Notes under the pieces: model-generated
Seen by the model: only the letters and a program-made list of their open reading frames with translations
What the model was told of the DNA's origin: nothing
Database searches by the model: none
Assembly (NCBI GenBank): GCA_964429995.1
Contig: CAYSDY010000003.1
Coordinates: 1 to 64,000 of the forward strand
DNA: 64,000 nucleotides
DNA from: UBA583 sp964429995
Lineage (GTDB): Archaea > Nanobdellota > Nanobdellia > Woesearchaeales > UBA583
Direction of reading: 5' to 3'
In this document: positions 33,260-42,313 of the stretch, piece by piece
Numbering within the stretch: the stretch's first letter is position 1
Layout of the letters: each line of letters begins with the position of its first letter
Made by a program: the position numbers and the translations under genes

Positions 33260-34378
33260 ATGGAAAATAAGGAATATAAACTTATGTTTTGGATGCTTTT
33301 TATATTTGGTATATTCTATTTTGTACCATATAGGAGTAAATGGTTTGAAGTTTCAGTGATAAGTGGAATTGATTTACTAAATGATTACGCAAAACAACAT
33401 GTATTAACATGTCTTATACCAGCGTTATTTATTGCAGGAGCTGTTGGTGTTTTTATAAAAAAAGATGCTGTATTAAAACTTCTTGGTGCAAAAACCAAAA
33501 AATATATTTCGTATGCTATAGCTGCTGTATCAGGAGCAATTCTTGCAGTATGTTCGTGTACTATTTTGCCTCTTTTTGCAGGAATTAGGCAGAGAGGTGC
33601 AGGGTTAGGACCAGCTATTACTTTTTTGTTTTCAGGACCAGCTATTAATATTGCTTCAATATTTTTAACAATGAGTGTTTTAGGTTATGATATTGGTTTT
33701 GCAAGAGTTATTTTTGCAATACTAATTTCAATAATTGTTGGCCTCTCAATGGCATTAATTTTTAAGGAAGAAATAGAAGAAGGTAAATTGTTTATTGCAG
33801 AAGATAAAAATAATAGTTTGTCAAAAATAGTGTTATCTGTTTTTTTTATATCTTTGATAGGAATTCTTGTTATAAATGGATTGCAAATTTACAAATCAAT
33901 AAAATATTTTTTAATAGGATTGCTTGTATTAATTATAATTTTTATAGCAATCTATAAGTTTTCAAAAGAATTAACAAAAAATTGGCTTAATGGAACTTGG
34001 AATTTTTCAAAACTTATTTTGCCAATACTTTTTATTGGTGTATTTGTTGCTGGATTTATAATGCCATTAATTCCAGAAAGTTTAATTACAAATTTAGTAG
34101 GTCAAAATACTATAATAAGTAATTTGATTTCTTCTGTTTTTGGAGCATTTATGTATTTTTCAACATTAACTGAAATTCCTATTTTACAGGCCTTAATTGC
34201 AAAAGGAATGCATGCAGGACCAGCCTTAGCACTTCTTCTTGCAGGACCATCACTAAGTCTTCCTAATATGCTTGTAATCAAGAATATACTGGGTTTCAGA
34301 AAAACATTAGTTTATGTATTATTGGTCATATTTTATTCAACTATTGCAGGATTTGTTTTTGGATATGTATTTGTTTAA
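33260..34378 (+). CDS. ArsP-type permease (DUF318/UPF0718)
   Basis: Membrane protein of 372 residues with about ten helices. Family features: AVCSCTILPLFAGIRQRGAG with the conserved Cys-x-Cys, FLFSGPAINIASIFL and, in the second half, STLTEIPILQALIAKGM and LLAGPSLSLPNMLV: the two-fold repeated permease pattern. Members export organoarsenicals (ArsP) or other anions. Last gene of the ArsR-led operon. Convergent with the XPD helicase gene. Confidence 0.85.
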   Translation: MENKEYKLMFWMLFIFGIFYFVPYRSKWFEVSVISGIDLLNDYAKQHVLTCLIPALFIAGAVGVFIKKDAVLKLLGAKTKKYISYAIAAVSGAILAVCSCTILPLFAGIRQRGAGLGPAITFLFSGPAINIASIFLTMSVLGYDIGFARVIFAILISIIVGLSMALIFKEEIEEGKLFIAEDKNNSLSKIVLSVFFISLIGILVINGLQIYKSIKYFLIGLLVLIIIFIAIYKFSKELTKNWLNGTWNFSKLILPILFIGVFVAGFIMPLIPESLITNLVGQNTIISNLISSVFGAFMYFSTLTEIPILQALIAKGMHAGPALALLLAGPSLSLPNMLVIKNILGFRKTLVYVLLVIFYSTIAGFVFGYVFV

Positions 34379-34397
34379 TATTGATATTTTAAATTAT

Positions 34398-36317
34398 TTA
34401 TATATTATAGAATTTTCTTATTTCATTTTCATAATTTTTTGATTTTATAAGTTTCCAGTGTTTTGGGAATGTTTTTGAATAAAAAGGCCACAAAAACCTG
34501 TTATCCATAAGGATTATAATGCCTCTGTCTTTTTCTGTTCTAATACATCTTCCACCAGCTTGTATTATTTTATTCATTGCAGGTTGGATGTATCCATACA
34601 TGTTTCCCTGTTTGAATTTTATGTCAAAATAATTTATTAATGCATTAGTATAAATATCAGGAACTGATAAAGGTAAACCTACAATGATTACTTGTTCTAA
34701 TGCTTCATCAGGTAAATCTAATCCTTCAGCAAATGAACCTGATGTTACTGCTAAAAGAAGTTTTCCATGTTTTTTGTTCTTGCTCTTGAAAGCTGAAATA
34801 AAAGTTTCTTTATCTTTTTTATCCATAAATTTTGTTTCTTTTAGTATCTTGTGTGTGATCAATGTTTCATCTATGAAAAATGCTATTTTGTTTAGCAAAA
34901 CGTATGATGGAAAAAATATTATTGTATTCTTATTCGGTGTTATTTTTAATATGTTTTCTATATGTATTGCAATTTTTTTATACATATCATCGTTTCTTAA
35001 TGAATATTTAGTACTAACATCTTCAATAACCATTGTTAATTGATTCTTGCTAAGGAATGGAGATTCAAGCTCAAGAAGTTTTACATCTTTTACATCAAGA
35101 ATGTCTTTATACATTGTAACGGGTGATATTGTTGCAGACATAAGTATTGAAGAGTATGCATTGTTAATTATTTCGCTACTTGCAATTGATGGATCAAGAC
35201 ATCTTATTTTTATTGATATTATTTTTTTTCCATCTTTTGATGAATCACTAATATCAATTATCCTTATATAAGATTTTTCATCTAATTCATCAAATTTTTC
35301 AAGAAATCTTGCAGTTCTTCCTATAAAGGATATAATCTTTGTATCTTTTATTATCATTTCTAATTCTTTGAATTTATCTATTATTTTGAATAAATTTGTT
35401 TTATAATCAGATGTATGTGGAAGATATGTTTTGTAAAGATCTGTTTTTAAGAGCATTGCTTCATGTTTTTCTTTTGTTAATGTTTTTGATGCAATTTTAT
35501 TTACTGATGTTATAAGATTGTCAATGTATCCATCAAATTCATCACTTTTAATAAAATCGTTTAATTCTTTTTTCGCATAGCTTAAAAGCTCTGTACTTAA
35601 TGTGTAAGAATATGAGTTTCTTATCCTATCAGGTAAATTATGTGCCTCATCAATTATTAATATGCATTCTTCTATAGGTTTTCCAATTTTTCCTAAAAAA
35701 GTTTCTTTTATGCCTGCTGAAAAAAGGTAATTGTAATCACATATTATTACTTTTGCTTTTGATGCTTTTATTGATGCAAGTTCATATGGACATAATTTAT
35801 TTTCTTTTGCAAGGGTTACAAAATTTTCCATATTAAGAAAATTTTCTGAATATGTTGTTAGTACTGAATTAATTTTTTCCTGATAATCTTCATTTTTTAT
35901 GTTTTTATAAAACGGACATTTTCCTTCTTCTTTTGCTTTTTTACAAAAATCATTAAAATCAGTTGCAGGATAAAGATCTTTGTTTTCATGAATACACATG
36001 TTTCTTTTACCAGCAAATGCCATATAATCTGTTTTAGTTTCAAAATCTATTTGTGTTGCATTAATATCCTTTATTGTGTTGATTATCTGATTTATTTGTG
36101 TTTGTCTTGAAGTTAGACATATAACTTTTAAATCGTATTCCTTTGCTAAAAAAATGGCAGGAGCCAAAGCACTTATTGTTTTACCTAAACCTGTTGGTGC
36201 ATTTACAATAAGGTTTTCCCTGTTGTCAATTGCATTGTATACACTTTTAAGAAAATCAAGTTGCCCTTCTCTTAAACTTGGATATGGGAATCTGATCTTT
36301 TTTAAAAAATCATTCAT
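34398..36317 (-). CDS. xpd: XPD/Rad3-type iron-sulfur DNA helicase
   Basis: Superfamily 2 5'-3' DNA helicase of 639 residues. Walker A NAPTGLGKTISAL (near residue 40), then an Fe-S domain with four cysteines (KRNMCIHEN, NDFCKKAKEEGKCPFYKN, LCPYELA), DEAH box LIIDEAHNLPDRIR, and helicase motifs V-VI with EGLDLPDEAL and QAGGRCIRTEKDRG. Role: repair of bulky DNA damage and replication-coupled unwinding in archaea. The length fits archaeal XPD. Starts MNDFLKKIRFPYPSLREGQL, which is typical. Confidence 0.93.
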   Translation of the reverse strand: MNDFLKKIRFPYPSLREGQLDFLKSVYNAIDNRENLIVNAPTGLGKTISALAPAIFLAKEYDLKVICLTSRQTQINQIINTIKDINATQIDFETKTDYMAFAGKRNMCIHENKDLYPATDFNDFCKKAKEEGKCPFYKNIKNEDYQEKINSVLTTYSENFLNMENFVTLAKENKLCPYELASIKASKAKVIICDYNYLFSAGIKETFLGKIGKPIEECILIIDEAHNLPDRIRNSYSYTLSTELLSYAKKELNDFIKSDEFDGYIDNLITSVNKIASKTLTKEKHEAMLLKTDLYKTYLPHTSDYKTNLFKIIDKFKELEMIIKDTKIISFIGRTARFLEKFDELDEKSYIRIIDISDSSKDGKKIISIKIRCLDPSIASSEIINNAYSSILMSATISPVTMYKDILDVKDVKLLELESPFLSKNQLTMVIEDVSTKYSLRNDDMYKKIAIHIENILKITPNKNTIIFFPSYVLLNKIAFFIDETLITHKILKETKFMDKKDKETFISAFKSKNKKHGKLLLAVTSGSFAEGLDLPDEALEQVIIVGLPLSVPDIYTNALINYFDIKFKQGNMYGYIQPAMNKIIQAGGRCIRTEKDRGIIILMDNRFLWPFYSKTFPKHWKLIKSKNYENEIRKFYNI

Positions 36318-36426
36318 TAAATATAAGATATAATATGTTTTTTATATAATTTTGTCATACTATAATTTTGTACCTTTCATATAGTTCTACTAAACTTTTT
36401 TCTACATAAATCATATTCTTAATAAT

Positions 36427-36996
36427 ATGGAAGATAAAATAACTAAAGAATCTGCATTAAAATTGTTAAAAAAGTATATAAATAAGGAATCTATACTATT
36501 ACATTCTAAAGAATCTGCTCTTGTTATGCAGGGTTGTGCCAAATATCTTAGTCAGGATGAGGAATTATGGTATGTTACTGGATTATTGCATGATCTTGAC
36601 ATGCAAATGATAGATGAATCTTATAAAGGGCATGGTGATGTTACAGTAAAAATACTTATGGATGAAGGATACAAGATTGATGAAATGAATAATGCTATAT
36701 TAGCTCATACTGAATGTTTAAATACTGGTTATAAAAGAGAATCTGTTTTTGATTTTGCCCTTTGTGCCAGCGAACAGATAACAGGAATTATAACTGCTTA
36801 TGCAAGAATGAGACCGTTAAGATTTGATGGTTTAAATGCTAATTCAATTAAAAAAAAACTTAAAGATAAGACTTTTGCAGCAAATGTTTCACGAGAATTT
36901 ATATATGATATAGTTAAAGCAGGAATTGAACTTGATGTGTTTTTAGATATAGCCATAAAGGAAATTGCAAGCATGCAGGATGAAATAGATTTTTAG
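36427..36996 (+). CDS. HD-domain hydrolase
   Basis: Protein of 189 residues of a widespread bacterial/archaeal HD family. HSKESALVMQGCAKYL gives the first His, VTGLLHDLDMQ the HD pair, KGHGDVTVKIL the next His, and AILAHTECLNTGY a further His. After that comes a helix ALCASEQITGIITAYARMRP, typical of this family, where the Glu binds metal. The substrate is not known. Divergent from XPD; followed directly by the relics of HsdS. Confidence 0.85.
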   Translation: MEDKITKESALKLLKKYINKESILLHSKESALVMQGCAKYLSQDEELWYVTGLLHDLDMQMIDESYKGHGDVTVKILMDEGYKIDEMNNAILAHTECLNTGYKRESVFDFALCASEQITGIITAYARMRPLRFDGLNANSIKKKLKDKTFAANVSREFIYDIVKAGIELDVFLDIAIKEIASMQDEIDF

Positions 36997-36998
36997 AA

Positions 36999-37384
36999 AA
37001 TTCTGCTTGTATAGAAAAAATAATTTTTATTAGTGATGGTAAAATAAAGACCTTAGATTATCATTCATTTAAAACAGGCGATATAGTTTTAGCAGAATTA
37101 GGAAATTATCTAGGAAAAAATTGTTTGGTTCCTAAATAATATAATTATGGTATTGTTATAGGAGATGTGATTAGAATAAGGGTTGAAAAAAATAATACTA
37201 TTAAAAAATATATTTATTAAATATTTCTATTCCTCTTCCATCAATCCAACTCCAAAATCAATTCACAGAAATAGTCCAAAAAGTAGAACAATTAAAAGAA
37301 TATCAAAGTAAATCAAAAGAAGAAATCAATAATTTGTACAACAAAATCTAATTAATGCAACAGGCATTTGAAGGAGAATTATAA
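36999..37384 (+). pseudogene. Remnant of type I restriction specificity subunit HsdS
   Basis: Pieces of the second target-recognition half of an HsdS protein: SFKTGDIVLAELGNYLGKNC with LVPK, an in-frame TAA (37137-37139), then YNYGIVIGDVIRIRVEKNN and KKYIY, a second stop at 37218, a change of frame, then ISIPLPSIQLQNQFTEIVQK, the conserved C-terminal helix VEQLKEYQSKSKEEINNLYN, a third stop, and LMQQAFEGEL, the common HsdS end. No HsdM or HsdR is in the window. Dead gene, adjacent to an AbiE module, so the spot has hosted defence genes before. Confidence 0.75.
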
Positions 37385-37466
37385 ATGTTTATTTCAAATT
37401 ATTGAAAATAATCAATAATATAAAACAATATATTTATAAATAAAAAACATTATTAATATAATAAAA

Positions 37467-38078
37467 ATGAAAAATATCGATATCTTATACTTAAAATTAG
37501 ATAATTTAGAAGAGAAGATCGTTTCAAAAAAAGTATTATTAAATATAATTCGTAATGTAATACAAGACAAACCTGAAATTTATTTGAAAAAATTAAGAGA
37601 AAATAGAAAAATAAAAGCAATTTTCAACAAATATTATTATATTTTATCCGAAAATGAACGAAAAACTAATATACTTAATTATTTTGATATAGAATTAGTA
37701 TTTGGAGCTTTAAATAAATCAAATGTGAAATGGTATATTTCTTTAGAAAAAGGTTTAGAATTAAATAACATTTTATGGCAAGCACATAAAACAGTTACAA
37801 TTATTAATAATAAATTTTCAAGAAAATGTAAAATCTTAAAAAATCAATTTGAATTTAAAAAAATCAAATCAAATTATATAAATAATTATATTAAAAATAA
37901 AACTAAAAATAGGATTACTCAAAATATTGGTATTAATGAGAAGATTTATTTAGATTATATTTATTTTAAAAAAGCTCCTCCAATAGAATTAATTGAAAAA
38001 ATAGATAAAACCAAAGTTATTGAAATTTCAAAAATATATCCTAAAAACTTTCAAGAGAAAATAAAAGAAAATGAATAA
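37467..38078 (+). CDS. AbiEi-like antitoxin
   Basis: Protein of 203 residues, first gene of a pair with the AbiEii toxin (8-nt overlap). The N-terminal half has helix-turn-helix character (VSKKVLLNIIRNVIQDKPEI, then NEYYYILSE-like wing), consistent with the winged helix of AbiEi antitoxins, which repress their own promoter. The C-terminal half is Lys-rich with YLDYIYFKKAPP. The family call rests mostly on the strong AbiEii neighbour. TATA-like TATTTATAAATA is about 30 nt upstream. Confidence 0.7.
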   Translation: MKNIDILYLKLDNLEEKIVSKKVLLNIIRNVIQDKPEIYLKKLRENRKIKAIFNKYYYILSENERKTNILNYFDIELVFGALNKSNVKWYISLEKGLELNNILWQAHKTVTIINNKFSRKCKILKNQFEFKKIKSNYINNYIKNKTKNRITQNIGINEKIYLDYIYFKKAPPIELIEKIDKTKVIEISKIYPKNFQEKIKENE

Positions 38079-39042
38079 TAAAGATTTTAAAATATATTTG
38101 TCAAAAATAAAAGAAGAACAAGAAATTAGTATTACAGAGGATTTAATTGAAAAAGATTATATTCTTTCGTTATTTTTATCTAATTGGGCAAAAGAAAATA
38201 CTCCAAATTTAGACAAACTAATCTTTAAAGGTGGAACTCTTTTAACAAAAAATTATTTAAAATATCATAGAATTAGTGAAGATTTAGATTTTATTCATCA
38301 AGATTCAAATATTATTAGAAAAATAAAAACTAAAAGAATTGAAACTGAAATTAAAAATAGAATTATTTCAATTATTAATGAAATTGATAAAATTGCGAAA
38401 ATCTCAAAATTAGATTTTCAAAATGATAGAAATAATACAAAATATATAATTCAAAGAAATTCTAGGTCACTTTATATTATTAATTTATATTATATTTCTC
38501 AGATAACAAAAAAAGAAGATAAAATTAAATTTGAGATTTCATTTGTTGAAGATTTGATAAATTTGCCACAAAGAGAAGAAATAAATAATATCATTGATTT
38601 CAAGATTAAAAACCTAGAACTTTTAAAAAAAATTATAAATTATGATCTTGAAAAACCAATATTACAAATATATTCAATAGAAGAAATTATACTCGAGAAG
38701 ATTCGAGCAACAATTACAAGAGAACAATTTAAACCAAGGGATGTTTTTGATTTGTATTTAATAGATAAAAAAAATAATATATTTAATCAAAAAAAAGAAG
38801 ATATATTTCAAAAATTAAAATCATCTCCATTTGAATTTGAAAAAACCATAAATAATATTCAAAATTTTATAAATGAAGAAATTATAGTTGATTTAGACGA
38901 TATTTATAATCTATCTTTAATCAAATTTGATCAAATGGATTTTTTTAATTTCACCAATAAACTAATAAAGTATTTAAAACAAATTGCAGAGGAATTCTTA
39001 GAAAATTTAAAAGATATTATTGAAGACTCAAAACAAATATAA
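38071..39042 (+). CDS. AbiEii nucleotidyltransferase toxin
   Basis: Protein of 323 residues of the COG2253/AbiEii family, toxin of type IV toxin-antitoxin systems that give phage resistance. The nucleotidyltransferase motif is LIFKGGTLLTKNYLKYHRIS followed by EDLDFI: KGGTxLxK and the DxD-like EDLDF. A later segment, EKIRATITREQFKPRDVFDL, matches the family's R-x-K-x-RDxxDL region. The rest is helical. It overlaps the upstream antitoxin gene by 8 nt. AT content is like the island genes of 2-9 kb. Confidence 0.88.
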   Translation: MNNKDFKIYLSKIKEEQEISITEDLIEKDYILSLFLSNWAKENTPNLDKLIFKGGTLLTKNYLKYHRISEDLDFIHQDSNIIRKIKTKRIETEIKNRIISIINEIDKIAKISKLDFQNDRNNTKYIIQRNSRSLYIINLYYISQITKKEDKIKFEISFVEDLINLPQREEINNIIDFKIKNLELLKKIINYDLEKPILQIYSIEEIILEKIRATITREQFKPRDVFDLYLIDKKNNIFNQKKEDIFQKLKSSPFEFEKTINNIQNFINEEIIVDLDDIYNLSLIKFDQMDFFNFTNKLIKYLKQIAEEFLENLKDIIEDSKQI

Positions 39043-39357
39043 TATTTTAAATTAAATTTATCTTAAATCTCTAATTAAACCTTAAATTTTTGTTTTTTGT
39101 TAAATTTCTCTCCATTTCTGTGATATGAATTATAAGAAAAAAATAGAAATTAAAAAAAGTTATAAGTCAAATAATGTTGTTTGTAAAAAAGAGTATCAAA
39201 CTCAACTAAAAAAATTGAAATTTAAATATAATAAAAAAAATATTTTTTTTATAAACATTTTTTCAAAATTCAAAATATTCAAGAATATACCCCTTTTATG
39301 GTATGAAACATATTAATATAATTACTTTAACATGACTTTTGGGATTTTATTTTTATA
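39043..39357. other. Gap with a doubtful Lys-rich frame
   Basis: Contains a 63-codon frame (39125-39316) of almost only Lys, Asn, Ile, Phe and Tyr. Composition of this kind arises by chance in AT-rich DNA, and no motif or promoter supports it. Nothing else is seen. Confidence 0.4.
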
Positions 39358-40038
39358 TTAATATTCAACAGATATTTCATTTATTCTAAAAATTCCCAAA
39401 TCTGTTCCTGTTACGGAAAACCAAAAATTGTTCATGTCAAAATCATTCTTAAATTCTTCATCAATGCTTATATTGTGAATTGTTTGGGACTTATTGTTAA
39501 TATTAAGTGTTATGTCTATTGTCTTATCTTTATTGTTTATATCATATATTAATTTTATGTTGTTTGCCTGATCATCAATAGTTGCTGATTTTACTCTAAG
39601 GTCTGTTTTTCTTTTACCCATATGTAAAGCATTTATGTTATTTTCATCAATTATTAATTCAAGAAAATTAATGTTATTACGTACTGATAAATCAGGATCA
39701 AAAAAACCTATAAACATGTTGTTTTTTCCATTTTTCTGAGTTTTTAAAAAATCAACATCAAATATGATTTTGTATTCATCGAATCTATTTAATATAAAAT
39801 ATTCTTCATTTGTGATTTTAAGATTTATATATGATATTGCATTTTTTTCACTAATACCTTCATAAATATTGAAACGATTTAATTCATCAATTTTTATATT
39901 ATTTGATAATACTTCTAAATTAGTGAATTTAAATGTTTTTCTTCCTGAATCCATATATCCGTTAACCATGAAAAAAGTTACTAAAAAACTTATCATTATC
40001 ACACCGATTAACATAATTTTTATTTTTATTGCTTTCAT
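39358..40038 (-). CDS. Membrane-anchored hypothetical protein
   Basis: Protein of 226 residues with one N-terminal membrane helix (IKIMLIGVIMISFLVTFFMVNGY) and an external domain of alternating strands. The domain contains FIGFFDPDLSVRNNINFLEL and a Trp-containing end (NNFWFSVTGTDLGIFRI), with the beta-sandwich look of extracellular domains. No family is recognised. Single gene, divergent from the pair at 40269. Confidence 0.6.
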   Translation of the reverse strand: MKAIKIKIMLIGVIMISFLVTFFMVNGYMDSGRKTFKFTNLEVLSNNIKIDELNRFNIYEGISEKNAISYINLKITNEEYFILNRFDEYKIIFDVDFLKTQKNGKNNMFIGFFDPDLSVRNNINFLELIIDENNINALHMGKRKTDLRVKSATIDDQANNIKLIYDINNKDKTIDITLNINNKSQTIHNISIDEEFKNDFDMNNFWFSVTGTDLGIFRINEISVEY

Positions 40039-40268
40039 TTTATATCATAAGTTTGGTAATTTCTTATAGATATCACACAATCTTTAAACCGTTAATCTAT
40101 AAAGAAATAAACGAAGAAATAGAAAGTATTGACTGATTTTTAAAGTTTTTTTATTAAAGAATAAAATAACACTTACTTAACACATGAAGAAAATCTCACA
40201 TAAAAAATATTTAATTTGTGTTATAAATAGTAATCTTTATAAAATAATTTCTTTTTTATCTTTGAATA

Positions 40269-40535
40269 GTGGTAATTAATTCATTAGAGAAAGAACTAAA
40301 AGAGTCTGGTCTTGGTTTAAAAAGTATAAATGGAATACTTTCTGTTATTGGGAATAATACTATGAATCCTATTGAACAAGAAGAATCTGTAAGAGCTCTT
40401 ATATATCTTTCAGGAATAAATATTAAAGGTATAAGTCCAACAAGATATACCAATTTGGTCTATCCTATAGTTTATGGAATAATTTCAAGATACAAAAAGG
40501 AAGAATCAAAAAGGTTTAGATGTTCTTCCAATTAA
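40269..40535 (+). CDS. Small helical hypothetical protein
   Basis: Protein of 88 residues with a GTG start at 40269. The start is supported by a TATA box (TTTATAAAAT, 40237-40246) about 27 nt upstream. Helical, with SLEKELKESGLGLKSINGIL and a Lys/Arg-rich end. No family is recognised. It is followed after 30 nt by the larger protein at 40566 and may be co-transcribed with it. Confidence 0.55.
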   Translation: MVINSLEKELKESGLGLKSINGILSVIGNNTMNPIEQEESVRALIYLSGINIKGISPTRYTNLVYPIVYGIISRYKKEESKRFRCSSN

Positions 40536-40565
40536 TTATTTATAAAAAATAATTTTGTTATAAAA

Positions 40566-41507
40566 ATGATAATTCAGAATCCTGATAGAAATGATGAATA
40601 TGTTGTAAGGTTAAAAAATAGAAACCTTCTTGCTCTTGATCTTGCAGAAAGTATAATTGATAATTGTTTAAAATCAAGTATTTTTTCGTTTCCTGATAAT
40701 GTATGTATTTATGTTACTGGAAGTGATGGAAGGCTTGAGAAAAGTTGTCTTTCTGCAATTGAGCTTATATTGTGTAATAATGGCGATAGAAGTGTTATTG
40801 AAATGTTAAAATCAGAGTTAGAAAGGCAATTAAGTGATTATTCTGCTTGTTTTTCCGCAAATATTGAAACAAAAAATTTACTAGAGGATAATTTGATTTT
40901 ATATACAAATAATCCATTAGCATGTTATCCTACAAGAGTGCTTGATAATTTTTTTATGTATGGTAATGAAAGTATTTTAGAAGAATTATATTCTAAATTT
41001 ATTAAAGATTTAAAATCAAATGGTAGTGGAAAAATATTAAGGGAAAGGTTTGGTGCAAGAAAAAATAATCATAGATCTTTTCTTAAAAGAGAGGATGAGA
41101 GAATTTTTGATATTAAGAAGGGAATATTGTATTATGATGGTCAAAATAGAGATATAAGTTCAACAAAATGTTCTCATCTAAGAACTGTACAATATGCTTT
41201 TGCTTTGGATTTTTGTAGGCTTTTAAGGGATTGTGATATAAGTGATGGTTATAGATTGTTAAAAGATCTTCCAAATAATATCCCTGATCGTATTGATTGG
41301 TGCACTCAAAATTCTATGACATCATTAACTGTTGATGAAGCTAATAGCCTTAAGGATGCATATATTCTATCTCTTTTTTGGTATAATCAGAGTGAGATTG
41401 CATTTTTACAAGGCAAAAAGGCAATCTATGTTGATAAGAGATCTTTAAAGCAAGCAACAAAAACAATAGTTGATTTTGCAACAAAAGACAAAATTTTTAA
41501 TTATTGA
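40566..41507 (+). CDS. Hypothetical protein, DUF294-like nucleotidyltransferase trace
   Basis: Protein of 313 residues. One segment, CIYVTGSDGRLEKSCLSAIE, recalls the G-S-x-G-R-x-E start of GlnD/DUF294-type nucleotidyltransferase domains, in which the motif is followed by D-x-D. Here the expected acidic pair is replaced by ELIL, so activity is unlikely. A later helix (KTEKCSHLRTVQYAFALDFC-like, seen as HLRTVQYAFALDFCRLL) resembles the substrate-binding helices of such proteins. Function unknown. Confidence 0.55.
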   Translation: MIIQNPDRNDEYVVRLKNRNLLALDLAESIIDNCLKSSIFSFPDNVCIYVTGSDGRLEKSCLSAIELILCNNGDRSVIEMLKSELERQLSDYSACFSANIETKNLLEDNLILYTNNPLACYPTRVLDNFFMYGNESILEELYSKFIKDLKSNGSGKILRERFGARKNNHRSFLKREDERIFDIKKGILYYDGQNRDISSTKCSHLRTVQYAFALDFCRLLRDCDISDGYRLLKDLPNNIPDRIDWCTQNSMTSLTVDEANSLKDAYILSLFWYNQSEIAFLQGKKAIYVDKRSLKQATKTIVDFATKDKIFNY

Positions 41508-41572
41508 AAAGTTTTATTTATTTGTAAGTAGTACATAGACTGTTAATCCATTTTCTTTATATATTATCCTAA

Positions 41573-42313
41573 ATGAAATATTTTTACAAGAGAAAATATT
41601 TCATAAAAATGCAATCTAAAAAAAATCCGGTAATAAGGCTTGTTAATGTCTCTAAAATTTATAAAATGGGAGAAGTTGAGGTAACTGCTTTAAAAAATAT
41701 AAACCTTGAAGTTCTTGATAATGAATTTATTGCAATTATAGGATCTTCTGGTTCCGGAAAATCAACAATAATGAATATAATTGGCTGTCTTGACAGACCT
41801 TCATTAGGAGATGTTTATCTTGATGGAAAAAATATAAGAGATCTTTTAGAATCAGATCTTGCAACTCATAGAGGCAAAAATGTTGGTTTTGTTTTTCAAC
41901 AGTACAATCTTATATCAACCCTTAGTGCTTTTAATAATGTAAAATTGCCTCTTGATTTTCAGGAGTATGATGAAGAATTGGCAGATAAAAGAGTTGATGA
42001 TATATTTAAGATGGTCAATTTAGAGGATAAGAAAAAAAATTATCCATATCAATTATCTGGAGGACAACAGCAAAGGGTATCAATTGCAAGATGTTTGGCT
42101 GTAAATCCTAAAATCATACTTGCTGATGAACCAACAGGAGCATTGGATTCAAAAACAGGAAATCAAATACTTTCTATTCTTGTAAATTTGTGGAAAAATG
42201 AAAAAAAAACAATAATAATGATAACTCATGATCTGCATATAGCAGAGTATGCATCAAGAATAATAGAGTTAAAAGATGGAGAAATAATAAAAGATTATAA
42301 AAATTTAAAATGA
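41573..42313 (+). CDS. ABC exporter ATPase, LolD/MacB type
   Basis: ATP-binding subunit of 246 residues. Walker A IGSSGSGKSTIMN, Q-loop FVFQQYNLI, signature LSGGQQQRVSIARCLA, Walker B KIILADEPTGALDSKTG and His loop ITHDLHIAE. The family powers export of lipoproteins, peptides or drugs across the membrane. The protein may start at the Met 12 codons in (MQSKKNPVIRLVNV). It overlaps the next gene by 4 nt and is the first gene of an operon with a COG1361-type protein and a MacB-type permease. Confidence 0.93.
   Translation: MKYFYKRKYFIKMQSKKNPVIRLVNVSKIYKMGEVEVTALKNINLEVLDNEFIAIIGSSGSGKSTIMNIIGCLDRPSLGDVYLDGKNIRDLLESDLATHRGKNVGFVFQQYNLISTLSAFNNVKLPLDFQEYDEELADKRVDDIFKMVNLEDKKKNYPYQLSGGQQQRVSIARCLAVNPKIILADEPTGALDSKTGNQILSILVNLWKNEKKTIIMITHDLHIAEYASRIIELKDGEIIKDYKNLK

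Noticed and set aside
39125..39316. 63-codon frame as a gene
   Set aside because: Almost only Lys, Asn, Ile, Phe and Tyr codons, as chance gives in AT-rich DNA; no promoter or motif.
40566..41507. Active nucleotidyltransferase
   Set aside because: GSDGRLEK is present but the acidic metal-binding residues that should follow are absent.
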